Source: Klenkia marina (GTDB lineage Bacteria; Actinomycetota; Actinomycetes; Mycobacteriales; Geodermatophilaceae). From it: 64,000 nucleotides of DNA. A program made the position numbers and the translations under genes. The notes beneath the pieces were generated by a model that had not been told where the DNA came from, made no database searches, and saw nothing but the letters and a program-made list of their open reading frames with translations. Of the stretch, positions 24,958 to 32,702 are shown in pieces. Positions within the stretch are counted from its first letter, which is position 1. The number at the start of each line of letters is the position of its first letter. The stretch is from positions 682,001 to 746,000 of the forward strand of contig NZ_FMUH01000002.1 in NCBI RefSeq assembly GCF_900101025.1, written 5' to 3'.

Positions 24958-25523
24958 GGAAGCTGCTCGCCGCGGCCGTCGCCGCCCTGGCCCTGGCCGG
25001 CTGCTCGACCGGCGCCGACCAGGTCGACGTCAACAACGGCGGTGAGTTCCGGTTCGTCGCCGGCACCCCGGCCGGTGAGGTCATCGCCGTCGACGAGCGC
25101 GCCTCGGCACCGGAGTTCAGCGGCACCCTGCTCGACGGCGGCGACTGGAGCTCCGACGAGCTGTCCGGCGACGTCGCGGTGCTCAACTTCTGGGGTTCGT
25201 GGTGCCCGCCCTGCCGGGTGGAGACGCCCGAGTTCCAGGAGGTCTACGAGGAGGTCGCCGACCAGGGGGTGCAGTTCCTCGGCCTGAACGTCAAGGACCA
25301 GCAGCAGCTGGCCCAGGCGTTCGTGGACAACAAGGGGGTCACCTTCCCCTCCCTCTTCGACCCCGCCGGCGAGGTGGCCCTGGCCTTCCGCGACTACCCG
25401 GCCACGGCCATCCCCTCGACGATCGTGCTCGACCGCGACGGCCGGGTGGCGGCCGTCTTCACCGCCACCGTCACGCAGGCCGACCTGCGCTCCACCCTCG
25501 ACCGCCTCCTCGAGGAGGGCTGA
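24954..25523 (+). CDS. resA: ResA/TlpA-type thiol-disulfide lipoprotein
   Basis: A 189-residue lipoprotein with signal [17 protein letters not shown] (lipidated Cys17), a thioredoxin-like fold with WCPPC (Cys84, Cys87), and the cis-proline in ATAIPSTIVLDRDGRV. It should reduce the haem-binding cysteines of apocytochrome c outside the membrane, receiving electrons from CcdA encoded next. The start overlaps the upstream stop (ATGA). Confidence 0.9.
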   Translation: MRKLLAAAVAALALAGCSTGADQVDVNNGGEFRFVAGTPAGEVIAVDERASAPEFSGTLLDGGDWSSDELSGDVAVLNFWGSWCPPCRVETPEFQEVYEEVADQGVQFLGLNVKDQQQLAQAFVDNKGVTFPSLFDPAGEVALAFRDYPATAIPSTIVLDRDGRVAAVFTATVTQADLRSTLDRLLEEG

Positions 25524-25526
25524 GCG

Positions 25527-26357
25527 GTGGGGGAGACCTTCCAGCAGCTGGTGCTCGACGGCCCCTTCCTGGTCGCCGCCGCCGTCGCCGCGCTGGTCGG
25601 GCTGATCAGCTTCGCCTCGCCCTGCGTGCTCCCCCTCGTGCCGGGCTACCTGTCCTACGTCACCGGCCTGGTCGGCACCGGCGCACGCACCGCCGCGGCG
25701 CCGCAGCCGAGTGGGGGCGAAGGGGACGGGGGCACGGTCGCCACGGCGGTCCGCACCGACGAGCGGCCCCCGCGGGGGCGCATGGTCACCGGTGCCGTGC
25801 TGTTCGTGCTCGGCTTCACCGCGGTCTTCGTGGCCTTCGGGGCCGCGTTCGGCGGGCTCGGCCGCTGGCTGCTGGTCTACAACGACGAGATCACCCGGGT
25901 CATGGGCGGGGTCACCGTGCTGGTCGGTCTGGGCTTCCTGGGCTGGCTGCCCTTCCTGCAGCGCACCAGGAAGCTCTCGCTCCGCCCGGCCACCGGGCTG
26001 GCCGGCGCCCCGCTGCTGGGCGTGGTGTTCGGGCTGGGCTGGACGCCGTGCCTGGGCCCCACGCTCACCGCCGTCCAGACCCTGTCGTTCTCCTCGGCCA
26101 CCGCCGGGCGGGGCGCCCTGCTGGGCGTCGCCTACTGCCTGGGCCTGGGCATCCCGTTCGTGCTCGTCGCCCTCGGCGCCCGGTGGGCGGTCGGGGCGAC
26201 GAGCTTCCTGCGCCGGCACGCCGCCGCGGTCAGCCGCTTCGGCGGCGCCGTGCTGGTGGTCGTCGGCCTGCTGCTGCTCACCGGCCTCTGGGCCGAGGGC
26301 ATGATCTGGTTCCGGTCCTGGATCGCGGCCAGCGGATTCGGGGAGTTCTTCCTGTGA
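25527..26357 (+). CDS. ccdA: Cytochrome c biogenesis protein CcdA
   Basis: A 276-residue polytopic membrane protein with about six helices. The two redox cysteines lie in SFASPCVLPLVPGYLSYV (Cys33) and GWTPCLGPTLTAV, the family hallmarks. It passes electrons from cytosolic thioredoxin to ResA. A hydrophilic loop at ~55-85 is longer than usual. The 3-nt gap to resA is the only break in an otherwise overlapping gene chain. Confidence 0.93.
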   Translation: MGETFQQLVLDGPFLVAAAVAALVGLISFASPCVLPLVPGYLSYVTGLVGTGARTAAAPQPSGGEGDGGTVATAVRTDERPPRGRMVTGAVLFVLGFTAVFVAFGAAFGGLGRWLLVYNDEITRVMGGVTVLVGLGFLGWLPFLQRTRKLSLRPATGLAGAPLLGVVFGLGWTPCLGPTLTAVQTLSFSSATAGRGALLGVAYCLGLGIPFVLVALGARWAVGATSFLRRHAAAVSRFGGAVLVVVGLLLLTGLWAEGMIWFRSWIAASGFGEFFL

Positions 26358-28036
26358 CGACTGTGTCCGATGGTCGGCCTCCGGCCTCCAACCGCGGCCA
26401 GGAGCCGTCCCCGACCGGCGACGATCTGAACCCGACGGAGTCGGCGGGAGCCTCCGGCCCCGCGCCTCGTCCGTCGCCTCGCAGGGCGTCGACCGTCGAG
26501 AAGGTGTCCTCCACGCTGCTGCGCTGGTGGCGGTCGCTCACGGCCATGCGGACGGCGCTCATCCTGCTGTTCCTGCTCGCCGTCGCGGCCATCCCGGGCT
26601 CGTTGCTGCCGCAGCGGTCGCTGTCGCAGAGCCGGGTGACCACCTACTTCGCCGACCACCCCGACCTCGCCCCGGTGCTGGACAAGCTCTTCCTGTTCGA
26701 CGTGTTCAGCTCGCCCTGGTTCGCCGCGATCTACCTGCTGCTGTTCATCTCCCTCATCGGCTGCGTCGTCCCCCGTGCGCTCGAGCACGGCCGCGCCGTG
26801 TTCGCCGCGCCCCCGCCGGCGCCGCGGCACCTCCACCGGCTGCCCGACAACGGCGACGTCCCCACGACGCTGGGGCCCACCACGGCCCTCGACGTCGTGG
26901 AGGAGGAGCTGCGGGTGCGCCGGTTCCGCGTGGTGCGCCGCGACGGCGCGCACGGCCCCGAGCTGTCGGCCGAGAAGGGCTTCCTGAAGGAGACCGGCAA
27001 CGTCGTCTTCCACCTGGCGCTGCTGGCCCTGCTGCTCGGCCTGGCCGGCGGCAAGCTCTGGGGCTACGAGGGCAGCATCCTGGTCACCGAGGGCGACCGC
27101 TTCTGCAACACGTTCCAGCAGTACGACAACAGCAGCAAGGGCGCGTTCGTCGACCCCGCCGGCATGAGCCCGCTGTGCGTCACGCTCGAGGACTTCAAGG
27201 CCGAGTACGAGGAGAACCTCACCGCGGCCTCGTTCACCGCCGACATCGCCTACGGCCTGGCCGGGTCGGCCAGCCGCAACACCACCATCGGCGTCAACAG
27301 CCCGCTGCGGTTCGACGGCGACCGCGTGTACGTCACCGGGCACGGCTTCTCGCCGGTGTTCAGCGTGACCTTCCCCAACGGTGACTCCTTCACCGACATC
27401 TCCGCGCCGTTCCTGCCCTCGGACACCGCGACGATGTCCAGCCAGGGCGCGCTCAAGCTGCCCGACGTCCCGGGCAGCGACGAGCAGTTGGCGCTGGAGG
27501 GCTTCTTCGCCCCGACCGGCTCGGTGCAGCAGGGCGTGCTGACCTCGATCGACCCCCGGCCGCTGGACCCGCAGGTCGCGCTGTTCGTCTACGAGGGGTA
27601 CCTGGGGCTGGACTCGGGCCTGCCGCAGAACGTGTACACGATCGACCAGACCCAGATCGACCGCGGCACGCTCGACCGCGTGGGGCAGGCCAACCTGTCG
27701 CTGGGGGAGTCCACCACCCTCGAGGACGGCACGGTGATCACGTTCTCCGGGCTCAAGCAGTTCGCCGCCATGCAGGTCTCGCACGACCCGGGCCAGGTGT
27801 GGGTGCTGGTCTCGGCCATCGCCATCCTGGTCGGGCTGCTCGGCATGCTGCTGCTGCGCCGCGAACGGGTCTTCGCCCGCGTCGCCGCCGGCCCCGACGG
27901 CGCGGGTACCGTCCTGCGCATGGGTGCGCTCACCCGCGGCAGCGCCGACACCGCACCCCGCTTCACCGCACTCACCGACGACGTCGCGGCCGCTCTGGCC
28001 CGCCGCGCCCGCACCGAGGAGAACCCCAGCTCGTGA
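26354..28036 (+). CDS. resB: Cytochrome c biogenesis protein ResB
   Basis: A 560-residue membrane protein. After ~65 disordered residues come helices at ~68-85 and ~120-137, a third at ~213-232, a large extracellular domain, and a last helix at ~475-495 (VWVLVSAIAILVGLLGMLLL). The conserved segment SLTAMRTALILLFLLAVAAIPGSLLPQR is typical of ResB/Ccs1. With CcsB it forms the system II haem transporter/lyase. The GTG overlaps the ccdA stop. Confidence 0.92.
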   Translation: MTTVSDGRPPASNRGQEPSPTGDDLNPTESAGASGPAPRPSPRRASTVEKVSSTLLRWWRSLTAMRTALILLFLLAVAAIPGSLLPQRSLSQSRVTTYFADHPDLAPVLDKLFLFDVFSSPWFAAIYLLLFISLIGCVVPRALEHGRAVFAAPPPAPRHLHRLPDNGDVPTTLGPTTALDVVEEELRVRRFRVVRRDGAHGPELSAEKGFLKETGNVVFHLALLALLLGLAGGKLWGYEGSILVTEGDRFCNTFQQYDNSSKGAFVDPAGMSPLCVTLEDFKAEYEENLTAASFTADIAYGLAGSASRNTTIGVNSPLRFDGDRVYVTGHGFSPVFSVTFPNGDSFTDISAPFLPSDTATMSSQGALKLPDVPGSDEQLALEGFFAPTGSVQQGVLTSIDPRPLDPQVALFVYEGYLGLDSGLPQNVYTIDQTQIDRGTLDRVGQANLSLGESTTLEDGTVITFSGLKQFAAMQVSHDPGQVWVLVSAIAILVGLLGMLLLRRERVFARVAAGPDGAGTVLRMGALTRGSADTAPRFTALTDDVAAALARRARTEENPSS

Positions 28037-28992
28037 TCAACGAATCGCTCGCCGCGACCTCGGACACGCTCTTCTCGGTGGCGGTCGGGTTGTACTCCCT
28101 GGCCGTCGTCGCGTTCTGCGCCGAGCTGGCCTTCGGCCGCAAGGTCGCCCCGGCCCGCGAGCTGGTGGCCGCCGGCGGCGGCACCGCCGAGCGGGCCGTC
28201 CCCGCCCAGGACGACGAGCCCGCCCGGGCCCGGCGCTGGGGCCTGGTCGCGATGGGGCTGACCATCGTCGGCGCCCTGGTGCACGCCGGGGTGCTCATCA
28301 CCCGCGGCTCGGCCACCGGCCGCCTGCCCTGGGGCAACATGTACGAGTTCGGCACGGCCGTGGTGCTGGTCGCCGTCGTCGTCTACCTGGTGCTGGCCCT
28401 GCGCACCCCGTCGCTGCGGCACATCGGCATCTTCGTGCTCGCCCCGGTCGTGCTCTCCATGGTCGGCATCGGGCTGTTCCTCTACGCCCAGGCCGGTCCG
28501 CTCGTGGCCGCCCTGCGGTCGGCGTGGCTGGCCATCCACGTGACCACCGCGATCCTCGGGTTCGGCATCTTCTTCGTCTCCGGCATCGCCAGCGTCATGT
28601 ACCTGGTGCGCAGCCGCTACGAGGCCAAGGTCGCCGCCGGCGAGGTACCGCTCTCGCGCATCGTGCACCGGCTGCCCTCGGCCGCCGCGCTCGACCGCAC
28701 CGCCCACCGCACGGTCGTGTTCGGCTTCCCGATCTGGACCTTCGCGGTCATCGCCGGGGCCATCTGGGCCGAGAGCGCCTGGGGCCGGTTCTGGGGTTGG
28801 GACCCCAAGGAGACCTGGGCCTTCATCGCCTGGGTGGTCTACGCGGCCTACCTGCACGCCCGCACCACCGCCGGCTGGCGGGGCCGGCCCTCGGCCTGGG
28901 TCAACGTCATGGGCCTCGGCGTGATGATCTTCAACCTGCTCTACGTGAACATGGTCTCGACCGGTCTGCACTCCTACGGCGGGGTCAGCTGA
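28033..28992 (+). CDS. ccsB: Cytochrome c assembly protein CcsB/CcsA
   Basis: A 319-residue protein with about eight membrane helices. The tryptophan-rich haem-handling motif WGRFWGWDPKETWAFIAW is at ~252-270, with conserved histidines in IHVTTAILG and HARTTAGW. It is the partner of ResB in system II haem delivery. It overlaps resB by GTGA and is the last gene of the chain that begins at rex. Confidence 0.93.
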   Translation: MINESLAATSDTLFSVAVGLYSLAVVAFCAELAFGRKVAPARELVAAGGGTAERAVPAQDDEPARARRWGLVAMGLTIVGALVHAGVLITRGSATGRLPWGNMYEFGTAVVLVAVVVYLVLALRTPSLRHIGIFVLAPVVLSMVGIGLFLYAQAGPLVAALRSAWLAIHVTTAILGFGIFFVSGIASVMYLVRSRYEAKVAAGEVPLSRIVHRLPSAAALDRTAHRTVVFGFPIWTFAVIAGAIWAESAWGRFWGWDPKETWAFIAWVVYAAYLHARTTAGWRGRPSAWVNVMGLGVMIFNLLYVNMVSTGLHSYGGVS

Positions 28993-29081
28993 GCCCCTGG
29001 CTCACTCTGCGTGATCCCCTTCCGGGGGAATCCGTCCGGTCCAGAGCTGCCCGCGGCGGCGTGACGTGCGATCCTGCTGAC

Positions 29082-29114
29082 ATGAGCGAGCGCAGGGGGC
29101 AGCACCGTGGGTAA
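29082..29114 (+). CDS. 10-codon micro-ORF before the 29107 gene
   Basis: ATG to TAA encodes MSERRGQHRG and overlaps the start of the next gene by 8 bp. A GATCCT hexamer ends 6 bases before the ATG, at the spacing seen for leaderless genes here. It could be a leader peptide, but chance is not excluded. Confidence 0.25.
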   Translation: MSERRGQHRG

Positions 29115-29448
29115 GCACAGCGCAGCCGACGGCGCCGTCGTGCACCCCATCGTGGCCACGGCCCTGCAGCAGCGGGGGCGCGTCGAGAACGGTTCGCCGG
29201 TCGGCTGGCCGCAGGAGCCGCGCCGCGGCGAGGGCATCGGCTGGCCCGACCCGGCGGCGACGGCCGAGGCGGTGCCGCACGCCACCCCGCACGCGGCCGA
29301 CGAGCAGCGCCACCCCGACGACGACGGGTCGCTGCTGGCCGCCCTCGACGCGGCGGCCGAGGCCGACCAGGCCCGCCCCGCGGAACCGGCCCGGCGCAGC
29401 GGCTGGCGACGGCTGTTCGGCGGGGGCAGCTCCACCAGCGCCGCCTAG
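29107..29448 (+). CDS. Hypothetical hydrophilic protein
   Basis: A 113-residue protein starting MGKHSAADGAVVHPIVATAL. It has no membrane helix and no recognised domain, is rich in Ala, Asp, Glu and Pro, and ends with a basic RRSGWRRLFGGGSS patch that could contact membrane or nucleic acid. AGGGGG lies 7 bases before the GTG. It is followed directly by a hairpin. Confidence 0.6.
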   Translation: MGKHSAADGAVVHPIVATALQQRGRVENGSPVGWPQEPRRGEGIGWPDPAATAEAVPHATPHAADEQRHPDDDGSLLAALDAAAEADQARPAEPARRSGWRRLFGGGSSTSAA

Positions 29449-29474
29449 CGGCCCCGTGCGGGGTCCCGGGCCGC
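29448..29474. terminator. Terminator-like hairpin between convergent genes
   Basis: GCGGCCC (29448-29454) pairs with GGGCCGC (29468-29474); an alternative inner stem CCCC-GTGC-GGGG is also possible. It starts at the stop codon of the plus-strand gene and serves the convergent pair. Confidence 0.5.
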
Positions 29475-29497
29475 ACGGAGCGGCTCGAGGGCCTTCC

Positions 29498-29728
29498 TCA
29501 GGCCGAGGCGGTGCCGTCGTCGCGACGGGTGCGGCGGTCGAGCTCGCGCAGGAAGTCGGGGTCGTCGTCGGGGGCGATGATCCGCGGCGGGGGCTTCGGG
29601 CCCCGCGGGGGACGCGGCCGGCGCAGACCGCCGTTGCCGCCCCCGTTGCCGCCGCCCTGCACGGCCGCGGCGCGCATCACCAGCACGACCACCGCGACGG
29701 CGATCACCAGCATGACCAAGAAGACCAC
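29498..29728 (-). CDS. Small single-pass membrane protein
   Basis: A 76-residue protein: helix at ~1-20 (VFLVMLVIAVAVVVLVM), a Gly/Asn-rich linker (GGGNGGGNGG), an Arg/Pro segment and an acidic/basic tail (PDDDPDFLRELDRRTRRDD). The GTG at 29728 is preceded by AGGTGG with a 4-base spacer. Family not recognised. It is divergent from the Lrp regulator, 69 bp away. Confidence 0.65.
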   Translation of the reverse strand: MVFLVMLVIAVAVVVLVMRAAAVQGGGNGGGNGGLRRPRPPRGPKPPPRIIAPDDDPDFLRELDRRTRRDDGTASA

Positions 29729-29797
29729 CGGTCCACCTTTCCCCGCAGACGTGCCCGACCCGCCGAGACCCCAATGTAGGCGCTGCGGCGATACTCG

Positions 29798-30310
29798 GTG
29801 GTGCCCCGCCCGGAGGGCCCCCAACCCCGCCCGCACGCCCTGCCCCAGACCACGGAGGACGACATCGACGCCGTCGACGAGCAGCTGCTCGCGCTGCTGC
29901 AGGCCAACGGCCGGGCCAGCTACGCCGAGCTCGCGCGGCAGGTGGGGCTGTCGGCCCCGGCCGTGCACGAGCGGGTGGGCAAGCTCGAGACCGCCGGGGT
30001 CATCACCGGCTACACCGCCGTCGTCGACCCCTCGGCCGTGGGCCTGGGGGTCACCGCCCTGGTCGGCATCATCGACAGCGACGAGGTCGACGACGTCGGC
30101 ATGCTCGAGGCGATGTCGGCGCTGCCCCAGGTGCAGGACTGCTGGCGCACCGCCGGCACCGAGGGCTACGTGCTCAAGGTGCGCGTGACCGACATCCCGG
30201 CACTCGAGGACACCATCAACGCGTTGAACCGGGTCAGGGGTGTCTCGCGCACCCGGACGACCGTCGTCCTGTCGACCAAGTGGGAGGGCCGCCATGGCCG
30301 CACCGAGTGA
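29798..30310 (+). CDS. Lrp/AsnC family transcriptional regulator
   Basis: A 170-residue protein. The N-terminal AsnC-type HTH is DEQLLALLQANGRASYAELARQVGLSAPAVHERVGKLETAGVITGY and the C-terminal RAM/ligand domain runs ~90-160 (LVGIIDSDEVDD..., TEGYVLKVRVTDIPALEDTIN). It may sense an amino acid or redox metabolite; targets are unknown. Two GTG codons in a row offer starts at 29798 and 29801. A GATACT hexamer ends 5 bases before the second, which may be the real leaderless start. It overlaps the DUF4229 gene by 17 bp. Confidence 0.88.
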   Translation: MVPRPEGPQPRPHALPQTTEDDIDAVDEQLLALLQANGRASYAELARQVGLSAPAVHERVGKLETAGVITGYTAVVDPSAVGLGVTALVGIIDSDEVDDVGMLEAMSALPQVQDCWRTAGTEGYVLKVRVTDIPALEDTINALNRVRGVSRTRTTVVLSTKWEGRHGRTE

Positions 30311-30620
30311 GCCCAACCGGCCCGTGGGCCCGACCGGGGGGCCGGCGCAGGCCCCGTCGGTCTGGCCGCTGCTGGCCCTCTACACGCTGGGCCGCATCGC
30401 CCTGGCGGCCGCGCTCGTCGCGCTGCTGTGGGTGCTCGGCCTGGGCAGCTTCCCGGGCCTGCTGTTCGGCCTGCTGCTGTCCATGCCGCTGTCGTTCGTG
30501 CTGCTCAAGCCGCTGCGCGAGCGGCTCACCGAGGCCATGGCCGCCCGCTCGGTCACCCGCAAGGCGGCCAAGGAGGACCTGCGGGCCCGGCTGAAGGGCA
30601 CCGACGACCCGGTCAGCTGA
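30294..30620 (+). CDS. DUF4229 two-helix membrane protein
   Basis: A 108-residue protein with two membrane helices (~24-46 and ~50-68) followed by a basic cytoplasmic tail LKPLRERLTEAMAARSVTRKAAKEDLRARL, matching DUF4229 as I know it. It adjoins menA as in other actinobacteria. The ATG at 30294 follows GGGAGG at 6 bases. Its stop and the menA stop both lie in the palindrome TCAGCTGA. Confidence 0.8.
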   Translation: MAAPSEPNRPVGPTGGPAQAPSVWPLLALYTLGRIALAAALVALLWVLGLGSFPGLLFGLLLSMPLSFVLLKPLRERLTEAMAARSVTRKAAKEDLRARLKGTDDPVS

Positions 30621-31482
30621 GGGCGAGCCCCAGCGCGAACACCACGCCGGTGGCGAGCGTGACCTTGCCGGTGCCGCCGAGTGCGGCGATCAGCGCCGGG
30701 CCGGTGGCGCCGGAGAGCACGGTGCGCGCCGGGGGGACGGCGAGCGGCGCGGCCAGCAGCCCGAGCAGCGCCCAGGGGCGTGCGGTGCCCACCAGCGCGA
30801 CGACCACGAACGAGGCGACGAGCAGACCGGTGAAGAACCACCGCGTCGCCCGCTCGCCGAGCAGCACCGCGAGGGTGCGCTTGCCGACGGCGGCGTCGCC
30901 GTGCACGTCGCGCAGGTTGTTCACCACCAGGATCGCGGTGATCAGCAGCCCGACCGGTACCGACGCGGCGAACGCCAGGCCCTCGACCGTGCGGGTCTGC
31001 CCGAAGGTCGTGCCCACCACGGCCACCAGGCCGAAGAACACGAAGACGAACACCTCGCCCAGCGCGCGGTAGCCGTAGGGGATCGGCCCGCCGGTGTAGG
31101 TCCAAGCCGCCGCGATGCTCACCGCGCCGACCGCCACCAGCCACCACGACGACAGCGCGGCCAGCGCCAGCCCGGCCACGCCGGCGACGGCGAAGGACAG
31201 CAGCGCGGCCACCAGGACGGCCTGCGCCGTCGCCGCGCCCGACCCGACCAGCCGCATCGGTCCGACCCGGTCGGCGTCGGTGCCGCGCTTGCCGTCGGAG
31301 TGGTCGTTGGCGTAGTTCACGCCCACCTGCAGCGCGAGGGCCACCACGAGGGCCAGCAGCGCGGGCACCAGCCGGAAGCCGTCGAGCGCGACGGCGACGC
31401 CGGTGCCGACCAGCACGGGGGCGACGGCGGCGGGCAGCGTGCGCGGGCGGGCGCCGGCCAGCCATTGGGCGGGGGTGGCCAT
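30613..31482 (-). CDS. menA: 1,4-dihydroxy-2-naphthoate polyprenyltransferase
   Basis: A 289-residue UbiA-superfamily membrane enzyme with about eight helices. The first Asp-rich motif is NYANDHSDGKRG (~56-67) and the second VVNNLRDVHGDAAVGKRTLAV (~180-200). It attaches the polyprenyl tail to dihydroxynaphthoate, giving demethylmenaquinone. The ATG overlaps the menE stop in TGATG, so the two are coupled. Confidence 0.94.
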   Translation of the reverse strand: MATPAQWLAGARPRTLPAAVAPVLVGTGVAVALDGFRLVPALLALVVALALQVGVNYANDHSDGKRGTDADRVGPMRLVGSGAATAQAVLVAALLSFAVAGVAGLALAALSSWWLVAVGAVSIAAAWTYTGGPIPYGYRALGEVFVFVFFGLVAVVGTTFGQTRTVEGLAFAASVPVGLLITAILVVNNLRDVHGDAAVGKRTLAVLLGERATRWFFTGLLVASFVVVALVGTARPWALLGLLAAPLAVPPARTVLSGATGPALIAALGGTGKVTLATGVVFALGLALS

Positions 31483-32678
31483 CAGGTTCCTTCGATCAGT
31501 CGGGTGACCGCGCGGCGGTCGGGCTTGCCGGTGTGCAGCACCGGGACGGCGTCGAGCACGTGCAGCTCCTTGGGGGCGGCCGGTGGGCCGAGGCGCTCGG
31601 ACACCCAGGCACGCAGGACGGCGAGGTCGGGCACGGCGCCGGGGGAGGGGACGACGGCGGCCACCACGCGGGCGCCCCACTCGGCGTCCGGGCGACCCAG
31701 CACCACGGCGTCGGCGACGTCCGGGTGCTCGCGCAGCGCGGCCTCCACGGCCGGCGGGGCGACGTTGACGCCCCCGGTGACCACCACGTCGTCCAGGCGA
31801 CCCTCGACGACCAGGCGGGCCTGCTCGGCGACCGCGGGGTCCAGCGGCGAGTACGCGCGCCGGGTGCCGATCTGCCAGGCACCGGCGTCGCGGGTGCGGA
31901 ACCAGCGCGTGCCCGCGCCGTCGACCACGAACGCCTCGGCGGTGGCGGCGGGGTCGAGCCGGTAGCCCTGGGCCAGCTGCGCGCCGGACAGCTCGATGCC
32001 CTGCGCGGTGACCCGCACGCCGACGCCGTCCAGGGGTGCCCCGTCGTAGACGCAGCCGCCGGAGGTCTCGCTCATGCCGTAGGTGGTGACCACGGCGACC
32101 CCGGCATCGCGGGCCTGCGCCAGCAGCGCGGGGTCGGTGGCCGCGCCGCCGACCAGCACCGCGTCGAACCCGCGCAGCGCCTCGGGCTCGGCGGCCAGGA
32201 AGCGGCGCAGCTGGGTGGGCACCAGGGCGGTGTACCGGCGCTCGCCGGGCGTGCGCACCAGGGCGTCGGCCAGCCGGTCGCCGGGGCCGAGCACCGCCGG
32301 GGGCCGGCCGGCCAGCGCCGAGCGGACGAGCACCTGCAGCCCGGCGATCGCGCTCACCGGCAGGGCGAGGACCCAGCCACCGGGCCCGCCCAGCCGGGCC
32401 AGCGTGGCGGTGGCCGAGGCCCGCAGCGCGGCGGCGGTCAGCAGCACACCGCGGCCGTCGCCGGTCGAGCCGGAGGTCAGCACGACGAGGTCGGCGCCGT
32501 CCTCCAGCGGGACCTCGGGGCGCAGCACCGCCGCGGCGCGGGCGGCCGGACCCGGGTCGGCGGGGACGACGGCCAGCGGGGCGTCGCCGTCGAGGGCGGC
32601 GCGCACGTGCGGCCACACGTCGGTGAGCACCGCGGGGCCGGGGGGCGGCGCGGGCACGAGGGAGAGCTGCCGGGCCAC
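31482..32678 (-). CDS. menE: O-succinylbenzoate-CoA ligase
   Basis: A 398-residue short ANL enzyme. The phosphate-binding loop is VVLTSGSTGDGRGVLL, the adenylate motif is TTYGMSETSGG, the hinge is VEGRLDDVVVTGGVNVAPP, and the terminal lysine is in HTGKPDRRAV. It activates o-succinylbenzoate for MenB. The GTG start is 8 bases downstream of a TAGGCT -10 that forms a palindrome with the menC promoter. Confidence 0.92.
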   Translation of the reverse strand: MARQLSLVPAPPPGPAVLTDVWPHVRAALDGDAPLAVVPADPGPAARAAAVLRPEVPLEDGADLVVLTSGSTGDGRGVLLTAAALRASATATLARLGGPGGWVLALPVSAIAGLQVLVRSALAGRPPAVLGPGDRLADALVRTPGERRYTALVPTQLRRFLAAEPEALRGFDAVLVGGAATDPALLAQARDAGVAVVTTYGMSETSGGCVYDGAPLDGVGVRVTAQGIELSGAQLAQGYRLDPAATAEAFVVDGAGTRWFRTRDAGAWQIGTRRAYSPLDPAVAEQARLVVEGRLDDVVVTGGVNVAPPAVEAALREHPDVADAVVLGRPDAEWGARVVAAVVPSPGAVPDLAVLRAWVSERLGPPAAPKELHVLDAVPVLHTGKPDRRAVTRLIEGT

Positions 32679-32686
32679 GAGGACCC

Positions 32687-32696
32687 AGCCTAGGCT
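32687..32696. promoter_or_regulatory. Palindromic shared -10 box of divergent menE and menC
   Basis: AGCCTAGGCT contains TAGGCT on both strands. On the minus strand it ends 8 bases before the menE GTG; on the plus strand it ends 6 bases before the menC GTG. Both messages would be leaderless, and RNA polymerase cannot occupy both -10s at once. Confidence 0.7.
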
Positions 32697-32702
32697 CGAC
32701 CC

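Noticed and set aside
29011-29030. TCCCC-TTCCG-GGGGA hairpin behind ccsB as a terminator
   Set aside because: The stem is only five base pairs with no supporting context, so it is too weak to list.
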